Shown one piece after another: positions 24,640 to 32,783 of a stretch of DNA of 41,913 bases; the stretch's first letter is position 1; the number at the start of each line of letters is the position of its first letter. Position numbers and translations under genes: made by a program. Source of the stretch: Hydrogenophaga sp. Lineage in GTDB: Bacteria; Pseudomonadota; Gammaproteobacteria; Burkholderiales; Burkholderiaceae_C. Location of the stretch: positions 1 through 41,913 of the forward strand of contig NZ_JALHLX010000020.1 in assembly GCF_022844385.1 (NCBI RefSeq), written 5' to 3'. The notes beneath the pieces are model-generated. The model made no database searches. It worked only from the letters and a program-made list of their open reading frames with translations, and had not been told where the DNA came from.

Positions 24640-25269
24640 TCAGCCCGGCGTGCGCCGCTGCCAGCTCAATTGGGGCAAGGCGATGCGGCACCTGGACGAA
24701 CCGTTCCAGGCGACTTCAAGGCCCTCTTGCCGCAGCGCCTCGCAGACCAACTGCCCCGCGGCGACATGCTCCGTCTCCTTCGCTTCGCTGCGGCCAAGGT
24801 GGCCGAAGGCCAGCAACAGGCCCTCGTCGTCCAGGGCGTGGTCAATGTCCTGGCTCACGTAGAAGCAATAGCCGTGGTACCGGTCTTCCGGCACACCATC
24901 GGCACTCAGCGCTTCGATGACGGCTTCAAAGCCGTCATCCTGGGTATCACCCGTGCAATGCAGGGCGCAGATGCCCTGCTCGTGCAGGCGGGCAAAGGCG
25001 CGGTCGAGCTTGTCGCAATCGGTGGTCTCTGACCACGTGGCTTCGGTGCTTCGCTTTTTCGCAATGGTCGATGCAGCGAAGGCCTTGACCGCTGGGACGT
25101 CGAAGCCGTCGCCAGCGGCAACACCTTCGTCGATCAGCGCATCGATCTCGTCGGCCGGGTGGAAGCCATACCAGATCCAGTTTTCAACCTGCGCCGCCAT
25201 GTCGTCGGTGGCCTCATCGGCTGCGCGGTGGGGGTTTTCGTCGATCGGGTGGTGTTGGGCGTCGGTCAT
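24640..25269 (-). CDS. DUF6891-type protein of unknown function
   Basis: A 209-residue acidic soluble protein with no signal peptide or membrane helix. The central segment (about residues 75-160) has a pattern I associate with the DUF6891 family: TTDCDKLDRAFARLHEQGICALHCTGDTQDDGFEAV, followed by YHGYCFYVSQDIDHAL and GLLLAFGHL. Function unknown. The ATG at 25269 was chosen as the first Met giving a family-like start; its ribosome site is weak. It lies upstream of, and on the same strand as, no other metabolic gene; fliA ends 109 bases away on the other side. The family name is from memory and should be confirmed. Confidence 0.72.
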   Translation of the reverse strand: MTDAQHHPIDENPHRAADEATDDMAAQVENWIWYGFHPADEIDALIDEGVAAGDGFDVPAVKAFAASTIAKKRSTEATWSETTDCDKLDRAFARLHEQGICALHCTGDTQDDGFEAVIEALSADGVPEDRYHGYCFYVSQDIDHALDDEGLLLAFGHLGRSEAKETEHVAAGQLVCEALRQEGLEVAWNGSSRCRIALPQLSWQRRTPG

Positions 25270-25328
25270 GGTGCGGCGGTGTCGGGTTGGGCTGTCGATG
25301 CTAGCCACGCCCCTCCTATCGCACCAGC

Positions 25329-25352
25329 AGCCGTTGCCGTTCGCCAACGGCT
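25329..25352. other. Inverted repeat downstream of fliA
   Basis: Arms AGCCGTTG (25329-25336) and CAACGGCT (25345-25352) with an 8-base loop, 27 bases past the fliA stop on the minus strand. It could be a 3' hairpin for the flh-fliA transcript. No T-run follows, so termination is uncertain. Confidence 0.35.
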
Positions 25353-25378
25353 ACTGCCCCTGCGGTATTGCGTCCGCT

Positions 25379-26095
25379 TCAGTGCTCGCGCAGCTTCGAA
25401 CGCAACCGCGCAATCGACTGGCTGTGCAGCTGGCAGATGCGCGATTCGGTCACGCCCAGCACCGCGGCAATTTCCTTCAGGTTCATGTCGTGCTCGTAGT
25501 ACATCGACATGATCTGCTGCTCGCGCTCGGGCAGCACGTTGATGGCGGCCACCAGCGCGGTGCGCATGCGGTGGTCCTGCAGTTTGGCTGACGGGTCGGC
25601 TTCGCTGTCGCCCATGTGGCGGTCCAGAAAACCGTCGTCGTCGTCGTTGCCGCCGCTGATGTCTTCCAGGTACACCAGCTGGGTGCCGCGCACCTTGGCC
25701 AGCAGGTGCTGGTAGTCGGCCAGTTCCATGCCCAGCTCGGCGGCAATTTCGGACTCCTTGGGCACGCGTTGCAGCTTCTGCTGCAAGCGGCTCACGGCCT
25801 GTTCAATGTCTTTCTGGCTTTTGCGCGAACCGCGCGACATCCAGTCGCCTTCGCGCAGCTCGTCGATCATCGCGCCGCGGATGCGCTGGCTGGCGAAGGT
25901 CTCGAACTGCACGCCCTGCGTGGGCTCGAAGCGCGCGATGGCTTCGGTCAACCCGATCATGCCGACCTGGATCAGGTCGTCGAGTTCCACGCTGGGGGGC
26001 AGCTTGGCGATCATGTGGTGGGCCAGCCGGCGCACCAGCGGGCTGTATTTGCGCAGCTGGTCGTCGCGGTTGAGCGTGCCTTTGGCGGTGTACAT
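25379..26095 (-). CDS. fliA: RNA polymerase sigma-28 factor FliA
   Basis: Late flagellar sigma factor, 238 residues. Region 2 is explicit (SVELDDLIQVGMIGLTEAIARFEPTQGVQFETFASQRIRGAMIDELREGDW), region 3 follows (RLQQKLQRVPKESEIAAELGM), and region 4 carries the helix-turn-helix NLKEIAAVLGVTESRICQLHSQSIARLRSKL. The ATG at 26095 lies 2 bases past the flhG-like stop, so translation is coupled. FliA is held by FlgM and reads the promoters before flgM, motA, both fliC genes and fliS in this window. Confidence 0.97.
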   Translation of the reverse strand: MYTAKGTLNRDDQLRKYSPLVRRLAHHMIAKLPPSVELDDLIQVGMIGLTEAIARFEPTQGVQFETFASQRIRGAMIDELREGDWMSRGSRKSQKDIEQAVSRLQQKLQRVPKESEIAAELGMELADYQHLLAKVRGTQLVYLEDISGGNDDDDGFLDRHMGDSEADPSAKLQDHRMRTALVAAINVLPEREQQIMSMYYEHDMNLKEIAAVLGVTESRICQLHSQSIARLRSKLREH

Positions 26096-26097
26096 CT

Positions 26098-26871
26098 TCA
26101 GCTCCAGAGGGGTTTCGTCGGGGCCACGCGGGCCAGGCCCTGATACCCATGCAGGCCGGCGTCGGCCATGGGGGTGATGGCGCTGACCTGGGCACGCTGG
26201 CCCCAGGTGTGGGCGGGCCAGCTCTCCAGCTTCAGGCCCAGGTGTTTGGCCGCGCAGTCGGTGACCGAGGCCACGAGCGGCTGCAGCGCTTGTGCACCGC
26301 CCGAGGCCAGCGGTGCCAGCACGGGCGCAAGGCCCGCGGCGTGCAGCAGCTTGACGGCGCCGTAGGCATCGATGCTGGCCTGCGGCTGGTCGATCACCGG
26401 CACCATGGCACGGGCGTTCAGACCAGGCAGCAGACTGGCCAGCCCGAAGGCGGGCGCGAACAGCAACACGATCACGCCCGGGGCGAACGGTGCCAGCAAG
26501 CGCGAAAGCGCCACCGATGCGCCCGCCACCTGCGCGGTTTCCTGCAAGGCCTGCAGGCCACGCGCGCCGGGCATCACCAGCCAGTCGGCCATGTCGTTGG
26601 GGTGTTCGAGGTGCCCGATGGAGGGGTCTTGCAGCGCGCGCAACAAGCCCAGGTGGCTGCCGCTCTCGCGCTGGAAGCTGGTGGACTCGTTGGCCGTGCC
26701 GTCCACGATGACGACCGAGCGCCCCTGGTTGGCCAGGCAGCCGGCCAGCATGTAGAGCCACTCGTGGCCGCGTGCGGGCTGGGCCGGGCTCGCCACCGGC
26801 AGCAGCGCAGGCCCGCCGCTGCGGCTCTCGCCGCGCAGACCGGCGGCCTGGTCAAAGCCGTGTTCAAACAT
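26098..26871 (-). CDS. flhG: FlhG-like (MinD-related) flagellar number regulator lacking Walker A
   Basis: A 257-residue protein between flhF and fliA, the place of flhG/fleN. The N-terminus has FDQAAGLRG, an exact DQAxxLR motif (residues 7-13) as used by FlhG to activate the FlhF GTPase. What follows aligns with the MinD start in spacing (ALLPVAS...MLAGCLANQGRSVVIVDGTANE; Asp57 is the second Walker-type Asp), but where KGGVGKT should be, residues 30-36 read AQPARGH. No Lys or Gly-rich loop is left, so ATP binding by the usual route looks lost. The rest is Ala/Leu/Pro-rich and divergent. Overlaps flhF by 8 bases. Homology beyond the N-terminal part is weak. Confidence 0.75.
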   Translation of the reverse strand: MFEHGFDQAAGLRGESRSGGPALLPVASPAQPARGHEWLYMLAGCLANQGRSVVIVDGTANESTSFQRESGSHLGLLRALQDPSIGHLEHPNDMADWLVMPGARGLQALQETAQVAGASVALSRLLAPFAPGVIVLLFAPAFGLASLLPGLNARAMVPVIDQPQASIDAYGAVKLLHAAGLAPVLAPLASGGAQALQPLVASVTDCAAKHLGLKLESWPAHTWGQRAQVSAITPMADAGLHGYQGLARVAPTKPLWS

Positions 26872-28402
26872 GCGAAGCCCCCAGATTCACGCCGCGTGCG
26901 TTGGTCGGTGCGAAGTAGAAGCCCATGTCGGTGGCGACCGGGTCGTAGGCCGATTTGCCGGCGGTACCCATGGACATGCGCACCAGGGTCGAGGCGTCGG
27001 GGTTCTGCCAGTCCTCGGGCACGCGCTGGCCGTTGGCCACGCCGCGCAGCGTCACCTGGTGGCGGATCAGTGCGTCCAGCGCCGGGCCGAGCTTCACGGC
27101 CTCGTCCACCTTGGAAAGCACCACGCCGTGCAGCGTGCTGGCCTTGAACGAGGTCAGGGTCTCGTCCAGCGTGTCGCCGTGCGAGCCGGCGTTGAGCACC
27201 AGGGTCTTCTTGACCTTGGGCATGTCCAGCACGTCGAGCATGTCCTGGATGCGCTGGTCGCGCTGGCCGAGGCCGGCGGTGTCGATGATCACCAGGCGCT
27301 TGCCCGAAAGCAGGTTGAGCAGGTCTTTCAGCGCAGCGCGGTCGTGCGCCAGGTGGGCCACCACACCGAGCATGCGGCCGTAGGCGCGCAGCTGTTCGTA
27401 GCCCGAGACGCGGTAGGTGTCGAGCGTGATCATCCCCACGCTCGCAGCGCCGTACTGTTTGACGCACTGCGCGGCGAGCTTGGCGGCGGTGGTGGTCTTG
27501 CCCACACCGGTGGCGCCGATCAGCGAGACCACGCCGCCTTCGTCGCACAGGCCGGCGGTGGGCGAGCTCACCTTGAGGTTGCGGGTGATCACGTCCATGA
27601 GCCAGCGGAAGGCCTCGGGTGCACCAGCGTCCACCGGCACGCGGTCCAGCACGGCGCGGGCCATGGCGGGCGAGTAGCCGGCGCGGATCATTTTGAGCAT
27701 GAGGTTGGACTGGATCGGGTTCTGCTTGGACGAACCGAGCCAGGCCAAGGTGTTGAAGCGCTCTTCGATCATGTCCTTGAGGGCGGAGAGTTCCACCGCC
27801 ATGCGGGTGTCTTCGTTGCTCGCAAAGCGCACCGACGGCTGCGAGTCTTCCCAGGTGGGCTCTCCTTCGCGGGTGCGGATGGCGGGCTGACCCAGGCGGC
27901 TGCCGAAGGTGGCCTGCGCGGGCTGGTTGAAACGCTGTACCGGCACCACGATGGGCTCGGCAGCGGGCACCGGGGTGGGCGCAACCTGGACCGGCGCGGC
28001 GCGGCGAGGGGGCGGCGCCACGGCTTCTTCGGGCGCGGCGTCCTGCAGCGACTCGCGGCGCTTGCGCAGCATGCGTTCGCGCACGTATTCCTGGAACGAC
28101 AGCGTGCTCATGGCCAGGGCTTCGGTGTCGCCTTCCACCGACTCGGGCTGGGCCTGCGTGGCCGTGGCCTTGGCGCGGGCAGCGAATGTGGTGGACGCTG
28201 CGGCAGGGCGGGTGGCGATCGGCGCCGGTGCGGCGTTGCTGTTGTTGGACAGGGGCGCCAGGCTTTCCTCGGCCGCGGCCATCACCTCAAAACCTTCGCT
28301 GGTGGAGCGGGTCGAAAGGATGACGGCGCTGTCACCAAAGGCCATGCGGGCCTTGGCCATGGCTTCGCGGGAGGTGGGGGCGGTAAAGCGCTGGATGTTC
28401 AT
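26864..28402 (-). CDS. flhF: Flagellar biosynthesis GTPase FlhF
   Basis: SRP-type GTPase that sets flagellar position. 512 residues: a short conserved N-terminus (MNIQRFTAPTSREAMAKARMAFGDSAVILSTRSTSEGFEVMA), a long Ala/Pro-rich linker to about residue 165, and the NG domain. GTPase motifs are intact: G1 GATGVGKT (296-303), TLDTYRVSGYEQLRAYGRML, G3 DTAG (374-377), and VLSKVDEA, a variant of the usual TKLDEA G4. The start overlaps the flhA stop by 4 bases (ATGA). Polar flagellation is suggested, since FlhF marks the pole in studied species. Confidence 0.95.
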   Translation of the reverse strand: MNIQRFTAPTSREAMAKARMAFGDSAVILSTRSTSEGFEVMAAAEESLAPLSNNSNAAPAPIATRPAAASTTFAARAKATATQAQPESVEGDTEALAMSTLSFQEYVRERMLRKRRESLQDAAPEEAVAPPPRRAAPVQVAPTPVPAAEPIVVPVQRFNQPAQATFGSRLGQPAIRTREGEPTWEDSQPSVRFASNEDTRMAVELSALKDMIEERFNTLAWLGSSKQNPIQSNLMLKMIRAGYSPAMARAVLDRVPVDAGAPEAFRWLMDVITRNLKVSSPTAGLCDEGGVVSLIGATGVGKTTTAAKLAAQCVKQYGAASVGMITLDTYRVSGYEQLRAYGRMLGVVAHLAHDRAALKDLLNLLSGKRLVIIDTAGLGQRDQRIQDMLDVLDMPKVKKTLVLNAGSHGDTLDETLTSFKASTLHGVVLSKVDEAVKLGPALDALIRHQVTLRGVANGQRVPEDWQNPDASTLVRMSMGTAGKSAYDPVATDMGFYFAPTNARGVNLGASHV

Positions 28403-30474
28403 GCGAGTTCTCCAAGAATCGGGCCGATGCGGATCAGGTGGGTTTCAGGAATTTCGCTGTGCGCCAGCACTTGCAGGCGCGGCGCGGCGCGGCGCAACAG
28501 GCGCGCCATGGCATTGCGGATGGCGTCGGGCACCAGCAGGCAGGCGGGCACGCCCTTCTCTTCCTGCTTGTTGGCGATGTCGGTGGCCGATTTGCTCAGC
28601 ATGTCGGCCACGCCGGGGTCGAGTGCGCCGTTGGCCGAACCGCTGAGGGCCTGCATCAGCAGACGCTCGAGGCCGGGCTCGATGGCGATCACTTCGAGCT
28701 CTTTCACCGGGCCGTAGATCTGCTGCACGATGGCCGGGGCGAGCGCCATGCGCACACGGCGGGCCAGCTCTTGCGGGTCGGTGGTGGCGGTGGCGTGTTC
28801 GGCGATCGCTTCGATGATGGTGCGGATGTCGCGCACGTGCACCGACTCTTCCAGCAGCAGCTGCAGCACTTTCTGGAACGAAGCGACAGAGATCATCTTG
28901 GGCACGACTTCTTCGATCAATTTGGGGGCCAGCTTGGTGACGTGTTCAACCAGGTCCTGGGTCTCCGTCCGGCTCAGCAACTTGGCTGCCTGGACTTGCA
29001 TCAAGTGTGAAAGATGCGTGGCCAGCACAGTCTCGGAATCAACCACGGTAAAACCGGCCATCTGCGCGTTTTCACGTTGCTTTTCTTCGATCCAGTGCGC
29101 GGGCAGGCCAAACGCCGGGTCGGTGGTCGGGGTGCCGATCAACGGGGTGCCCAGGCCACCGGGGTCGATGGCGAGGAACATGCCGGGGAACACCTCGCCC
29201 TCGCCCACCACCACACCACGCAGGGTGATGCGGTAGGCGCTGGGGCGCAGCTCCAGGTTGTCGCGCACGTGCACCGCGGGCGGCAGGAAACCCACCTCTT
29301 GTGCAAACTTCTTGCGCACACCCTTGATGCGGGTGAGCAGATCGCCCTGGCGGGTCTTGTCGACCATGGCGATCAGGCGGTAGCCCAGTTCGAGGCCGAG
29401 CAGGTCCACCGGCTGCAGGTCGTCCCATGTGGCTTCGCCGTCGCTCGGCGCGGCTGGCGCTTCGGGCTCGGCCACGGGGCGCGCGTCCACCCGGGTGCGC
29501 CACCAGGCGAGCGCGCCGAAGATCGCTGCAAAGCTCAGGAACACCGTGTGCGGCATGCCAGGCACGATGCCCAACAGGAACATGACCGCGGCCACGATGC
29601 CCATGACCTTGGCGGAGATGAACATCTGCTGCATCACCTGGCCACCGAGGTCTTCGTCCTTGCCCACGCGGGAGACCACCATGGCTGCGGCCACCGAGAT
29701 CAGCAGCGACGGAATCTGCGCCACCAGCGCATCACCCACCGCCAGCAGCACATAGGTATCAGCCGCTTCACCCGCAGACAGTCCATGCTGCATCACCCCG
29801 ATGGCGAAGCCACCCACGATGTTGATGATCAGGATCAGGATGCCGGCGATGGCGTCGCCCCGCACGAACTTGGACGCACCGTCCATGGAGCCGAAGAACT
29901 CGGCCTCGTCGCCCACTTCCTGGCGCCTCTTCTTGGCCTGTTTCTCGTCGATCAGGCCGGCGTTCAGGTCGGCGTCGATCGCCATCTGTTTGCCGGGCAT
30001 GGCGTCCAGCGTGAAGCGGGCCGACACCTCGGCAATGCGCTCCGAGCCCTTGGTGATCACGATGAAGTTGATCACCACCAGGATCACGAACACGATGAAA
30101 CCGACCACGAAGTTGCCACCGATCAAGAAGTGGCCAAAGGCCTCGATCACCGCGCCGGCCGCACCCGGGCCCGTGTGACCTTCGAGCAGCACCACACGGG
30201 TGGAGGCCACGTTGAGCGACAAACGCAGCAGCGTGGTGAGCAGCAGCACGGTGGGGAACACCGAGAAGTCCAGTGGGCGCCGCATGTAAGACGCCACCAT
30301 CATCACCACCAGCGCGAGTGCGATGTTGAGCGTGAAGAAGGTGTCGAGCAACCAGGGCGGCAGCGGCAGCACCATCATCGACAGGATGGTGATCACCAGC
30401 ATGGGCGCGGCCAGGCCACCGGCCCAGGCCGCGTTGCGGTTCATCCATTGCTGCAAGGGCGCGAGGGCGTTCAT
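28399..30474 (-). CDS. flhA: Flagellar type III export gate protein FlhA
   Basis: Main export-gate protein, 691 residues. The N-terminal half has about eight membrane helices (from ITILSMMVLPLPPWLLDTFFTLNIALALVVMMVASYM) and the FHIPEP-family signature RFTLDAMPGKQMAIDADLNAGLIDE. The C-terminal cytosolic half, which docks chaperone-cargo complexes, ends LLRRAAPRLQVLAHSEIPETHLIRIGPIL. Length and motifs are canonical. It overlaps both flhB and flhF by 4 bases, a tightly coupled flhB-flhA-flhF run. Confidence 0.97.
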   Translation of the reverse strand: MNALAPLQQWMNRNAAWAGGLAAPMLVITILSMMVLPLPPWLLDTFFTLNIALALVVMMVASYMRRPLDFSVFPTVLLLTTLLRLSLNVASTRVVLLEGHTGPGAAGAVIEAFGHFLIGGNFVVGFIVFVILVVINFIVITKGSERIAEVSARFTLDAMPGKQMAIDADLNAGLIDEKQAKKRRQEVGDEAEFFGSMDGASKFVRGDAIAGILILIINIVGGFAIGVMQHGLSAGEAADTYVLLAVGDALVAQIPSLLISVAAAMVVSRVGKDEDLGGQVMQQMFISAKVMGIVAAVMFLLGIVPGMPHTVFLSFAAIFGALAWWRTRVDARPVAEPEAPAAPSDGEATWDDLQPVDLLGLELGYRLIAMVDKTRQGDLLTRIKGVRKKFAQEVGFLPPAVHVRDNLELRPSAYRITLRGVVVGEGEVFPGMFLAIDPGGLGTPLIGTPTTDPAFGLPAHWIEEKQRENAQMAGFTVVDSETVLATHLSHLMQVQAAKLLSRTETQDLVEHVTKLAPKLIEEVVPKMISVASFQKVLQLLLEESVHVRDIRTIIEAIAEHATATTDPQELARRVRMALAPAIVQQIYGPVKELEVIAIEPGLERLLMQALSGSANGALDPGVADMLSKSATDIANKQEEKGVPACLLVPDAIRNAMARLLRRAAPRLQVLAHSEIPETHLIRIGPILGELA

Positions 30475-31628
30475 TCAGAGTCCTTGGTGGCGGATTTCTT
30501 GAAGTGCGGATCGAGTTCGGGCGGCACCACGGGGGTGGGCATCTCGCCGGGCATGACGCCCTGCCCCTTGAGCGCGGCCTTGAGCTGGTAAACGTAGGCG
30601 AGCACCTGGGCCACGGCGGTGTAGAGGGCCGAGGGCACTTCGCCGTCGAGCTCGGCATGGGCGTAAAGCGCACGCGCCAACATGGGCGACTGCAGCACCG
30701 GCACCTTGTGCGCCTTGGCCACGTCGCGGATCTTCATGGCGATGAGATCGGCGCCCTTGGCCACCACGCGCGGCGCGTTCATCGAGGTTTCGTCGTAGCG
30801 AATGGCCACGGCGTAGTGGGTGGGGTTCATCACCACCAGGTCGGCCTTGGGCACGGCACCCACGCTGTTGCGCTGCGCCATCTCGCGCTGGCGCGCCCGG
30901 CGCTGGGCCTTCACATGCGGGTCGCCTTCGGCTTCCTTGTGCTCCTGCTTCACCTCCTGGTGCGACATCTTGAGCCGCTCGCCGTGCAGGAACTTCTGCA
31001 TCGGCACATCGATGAGTGCGAAGAAGCCCACCACCAGCAGCAGCAGGCCCACGCCGGTGACGGTCCAGGTGGCGAGTTGCCCGATGCCGGATTCCAGCGG
31101 CTGCATGACCAGGGTGGCGAACAGTTCGGCGTGTGCACTGATGAACTGCCAGGCCACCACGAACACCACCACGGTGACACCGAAGAGCTTGGCGGTGTCG
31201 ACCAGCTGTTGTTTGGAGAACAGCCGACCAATGCCCTTGAGCGGGTTCAGCCGGCCGAGGTCGGGCACGAGGGGTTTGCTGCTGAGCGCGTATCCACCAG
31301 CGGCCACGGTGGCGGCAATGGCTGCGGCGAGCACGAGCACGCCCAGCGGCAGATACATCAGGAGACCTTGCGAGAAGCCGTCCACCAGACGTTGCAGCAT
31401 CTGGCCGGGCTGCTGCAGCGATGCGTTGTCAAAGCGCAGCTGGCTTTGCAGTGCGGTGCGCAGTTTTTCGAAGCCGGTGGGTGCGAGCGCGAGCAAGATC
31501 AACGAACCGCCACCCAGCACCATGAGGTTGGACAGGTCCTTGGAATGCGGCACCTGACCGTCCGTGCGCGCCTTTTTCAGGCGTTGCGCGGTGGCGGGCA
31601 GGGTCTTGTCTTGGCTGGAGGAATCCAT
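30471..31628 (-). CDS. flhB: Flagellar type III export switch protein FlhB
   Basis: Export gate and substrate-specificity switch, 385 residues. The ATG at 31628 (MDSSSQDKTLPATAQRLKKARTDGQVPHSKDL) matches the family N-terminus; longer upstream codons have no homology. Four membrane helices are followed by the cytosolic domain with the autocleavage site NPTH (residues 268-271, in VVMNPTHYAVAIRYD). The tail after about residue 355 is Pro-rich. Cleavage at NPTH changes export from rod/hook to filament substrates. Confidence 0.96.
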   Translation of the reverse strand: MDSSSQDKTLPATAQRLKKARTDGQVPHSKDLSNLMVLGGGSLILLALAPTGFEKLRTALQSQLRFDNASLQQPGQMLQRLVDGFSQGLLMYLPLGVLVLAAAIAATVAAGGYALSSKPLVPDLGRLNPLKGIGRLFSKQQLVDTAKLFGVTVVVFVVAWQFISAHAELFATLVMQPLESGIGQLATWTVTGVGLLLLVVGFFALIDVPMQKFLHGERLKMSHQEVKQEHKEAEGDPHVKAQRRARQREMAQRNSVGAVPKADLVVMNPTHYAVAIRYDETSMNAPRVVAKGADLIAMKIRDVAKAHKVPVLQSPMLARALYAHAELDGEVPSALYTAVAQVLAYVYQLKAALKGQGVMPGEMPTPVVPPELDPHFKKSATKDSE

Positions 31629-31693
31629 CGCAATGAGCTCATCGAAGTGATGAACCCATTCTGCGAGGCGGGCCGCAAAACTAAAGGCCAATA

Positions 31694-31714
31694 AAGCGGG
31701 GAGGAACCCCGCTT
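31694..31714 (-). terminator. Terminator-like hairpin between cheZ and flhB
   Basis: Arms AAGCGGGG and CCCCGCTT with a 5-base loop. On the minus strand the stem is followed by TTTATT, a short U-rich tract. It would separate the motAB-cheYZ transcript from the flhBA unit, which then needs its own promoter in the 96 bases before flhB. Confidence 0.65.
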
Positions 31715-31724
31715 ATCGAAACAG

Positions 31725-32336
31725 TTAAAAGCCCAGAGAGGCCAGCAGGTCGTCCACCTGCTGCTGGTCATTCACCACATCGGTGCGGCCTTCGCCGTCC
31801 ACCACCGGACCGGCCAGTTCGTAGGCCTGGTCCTGGCCGGGCTGTCCCGACGGGGCCGACTGCAACAGCAGGCTGAGCAACTGCTCTTCGATCGTGCCGG
31901 CGAGCTGCACCACGCGGGCAATCACCTGGCCGGTGAGGTCGTGGAAATCCTGCGCCATCATGATGTCGGTCAGGCGCGCATCGGTCTGTTCGCTGGTCTT
32001 GATGATGTCGTTCGTCCACTCCATCAGCTCGGGCATGGCCTTGGCCAAGGCCGGCACGCGGGAAATGGTGTCGGCCAGCTGGCGGCCGCGCTCGGCGATC
32101 AGGCCTTGCTCGGTCTTGCCGAGTTCAACGTGGTTGAGCACCTTGTCGGCCGCTTCGCCGGTGAGGCGGGCGATGTAGGACAGGCGGCTTTGTGCGTCGG
32201 GCAACTGGTCGACCGTGCCCTTGAGCTTGTCGGTGTAGCCGAGCTCTTTCAGGGCGTCGTGCAACTGCCGCGTGATCGAGCCCAGCTTCTGGAACATCTG
32301 CGGAGCACCGGGGTTCGCTGCTTCATCGTGGTTCAT
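31725..32336 (-). CDS. cheZ: Chemotaxis phosphatase CheZ
   Basis: CheY-P phosphatase, 203 residues, mostly helical. The catalytic segment reads LTDIMMAQDFHDLTGQVIARVVQLAGTIEEQLLSLLL, with the conserved Asp/Gln pair in DFHDLTGQ. The C-terminal peptide (DVVNDQQQVDDLLASLGF) is the CheY-binding tail. It follows cheY by 12 bases. CheZ is typical of beta- and gammaproteobacterial chemotaxis. Confidence 0.95.
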   Translation of the reverse strand: MNHDEAANPGAPQMFQKLGSITRQLHDALKELGYTDKLKGTVDQLPDAQSRLSYIARLTGEAADKVLNHVELGKTEQGLIAERGRQLADTISRVPALAKAMPELMEWTNDIIKTSEQTDARLTDIMMAQDFHDLTGQVIARVVQLAGTIEEQLLSLLLQSAPSGQPGQDQAYELAGPVVDGEGRTDVVNDQQQVDDLLASLGF

Positions 32337-32348
32337 GGCAGCGGTCCT

Positions 32349-32735
32349 TTAAATGCCGAGCTTCTTGAAGATGTTGGCCAGCTTGTCTTCCAGCGTCGCC
32401 TTGGTGAAAGGCTTGACGATGTAGCCGGCCGCGCCGCTCTGGGCTGCCAGCACGATGTCTTCCTTGCGGGCTTCGGCCGTGACCATGAGCACCGGCAGGT
32501 GCTTGAGCTTCTCGTCCTTCTTGATCTCGGCGAGCAGCTCGAATCCGTTCATGTTGGGCATGTTGATGTCGGACACCACGAAGTTGAACACCCCGTTGCG
32601 CAGCTTGGCCAGCGCGATGGCGCCGTCTTCGGCCTCGTCCGCGTCGGCGTGACCGATCTCCTTGAGCAGGTTGCGCACGATGCGGCGCATGGTGGAGAAG
32701 TCGTCAACGATCAGGAATTTCATCGGGGTGGACAT
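32349..32735 (-). CDS. cheY: Chemotaxis response regulator CheY
   Basis: Single-domain receiver of 128 residues. Key residues are present: the acidic pair Asp11/Asp12, phospho-acceptor Asp56 ([12 protein letters not shown]), Thr86 (LMVTAEA), Tyr105 and Lys108 (GYIVKPFT). CheY-P binds FliM to change rotation. It lies 48 bases after motB, with cheZ directly behind it. The usual cheA, cheW, cheR, cheB genes are not between motB and cheY. Confidence 0.97.
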   Translation of the reverse strand: MSTPMKFLIVDDFSTMRRIVRNLLKEIGHADADEAEDGAIALAKLRNGVFNFVVSDINMPNMNGFELLAEIKKDEKLKHLPVLMVTAEARKEDIVLAAQSGAAGYIVKPFTKATLEDKLANIFKKLGI

Positions 32736-32783
32736 GCGAGCCTCCGAGGGCAGATGGGAAGGTGGGGTGGAGACAGCGGCTTC

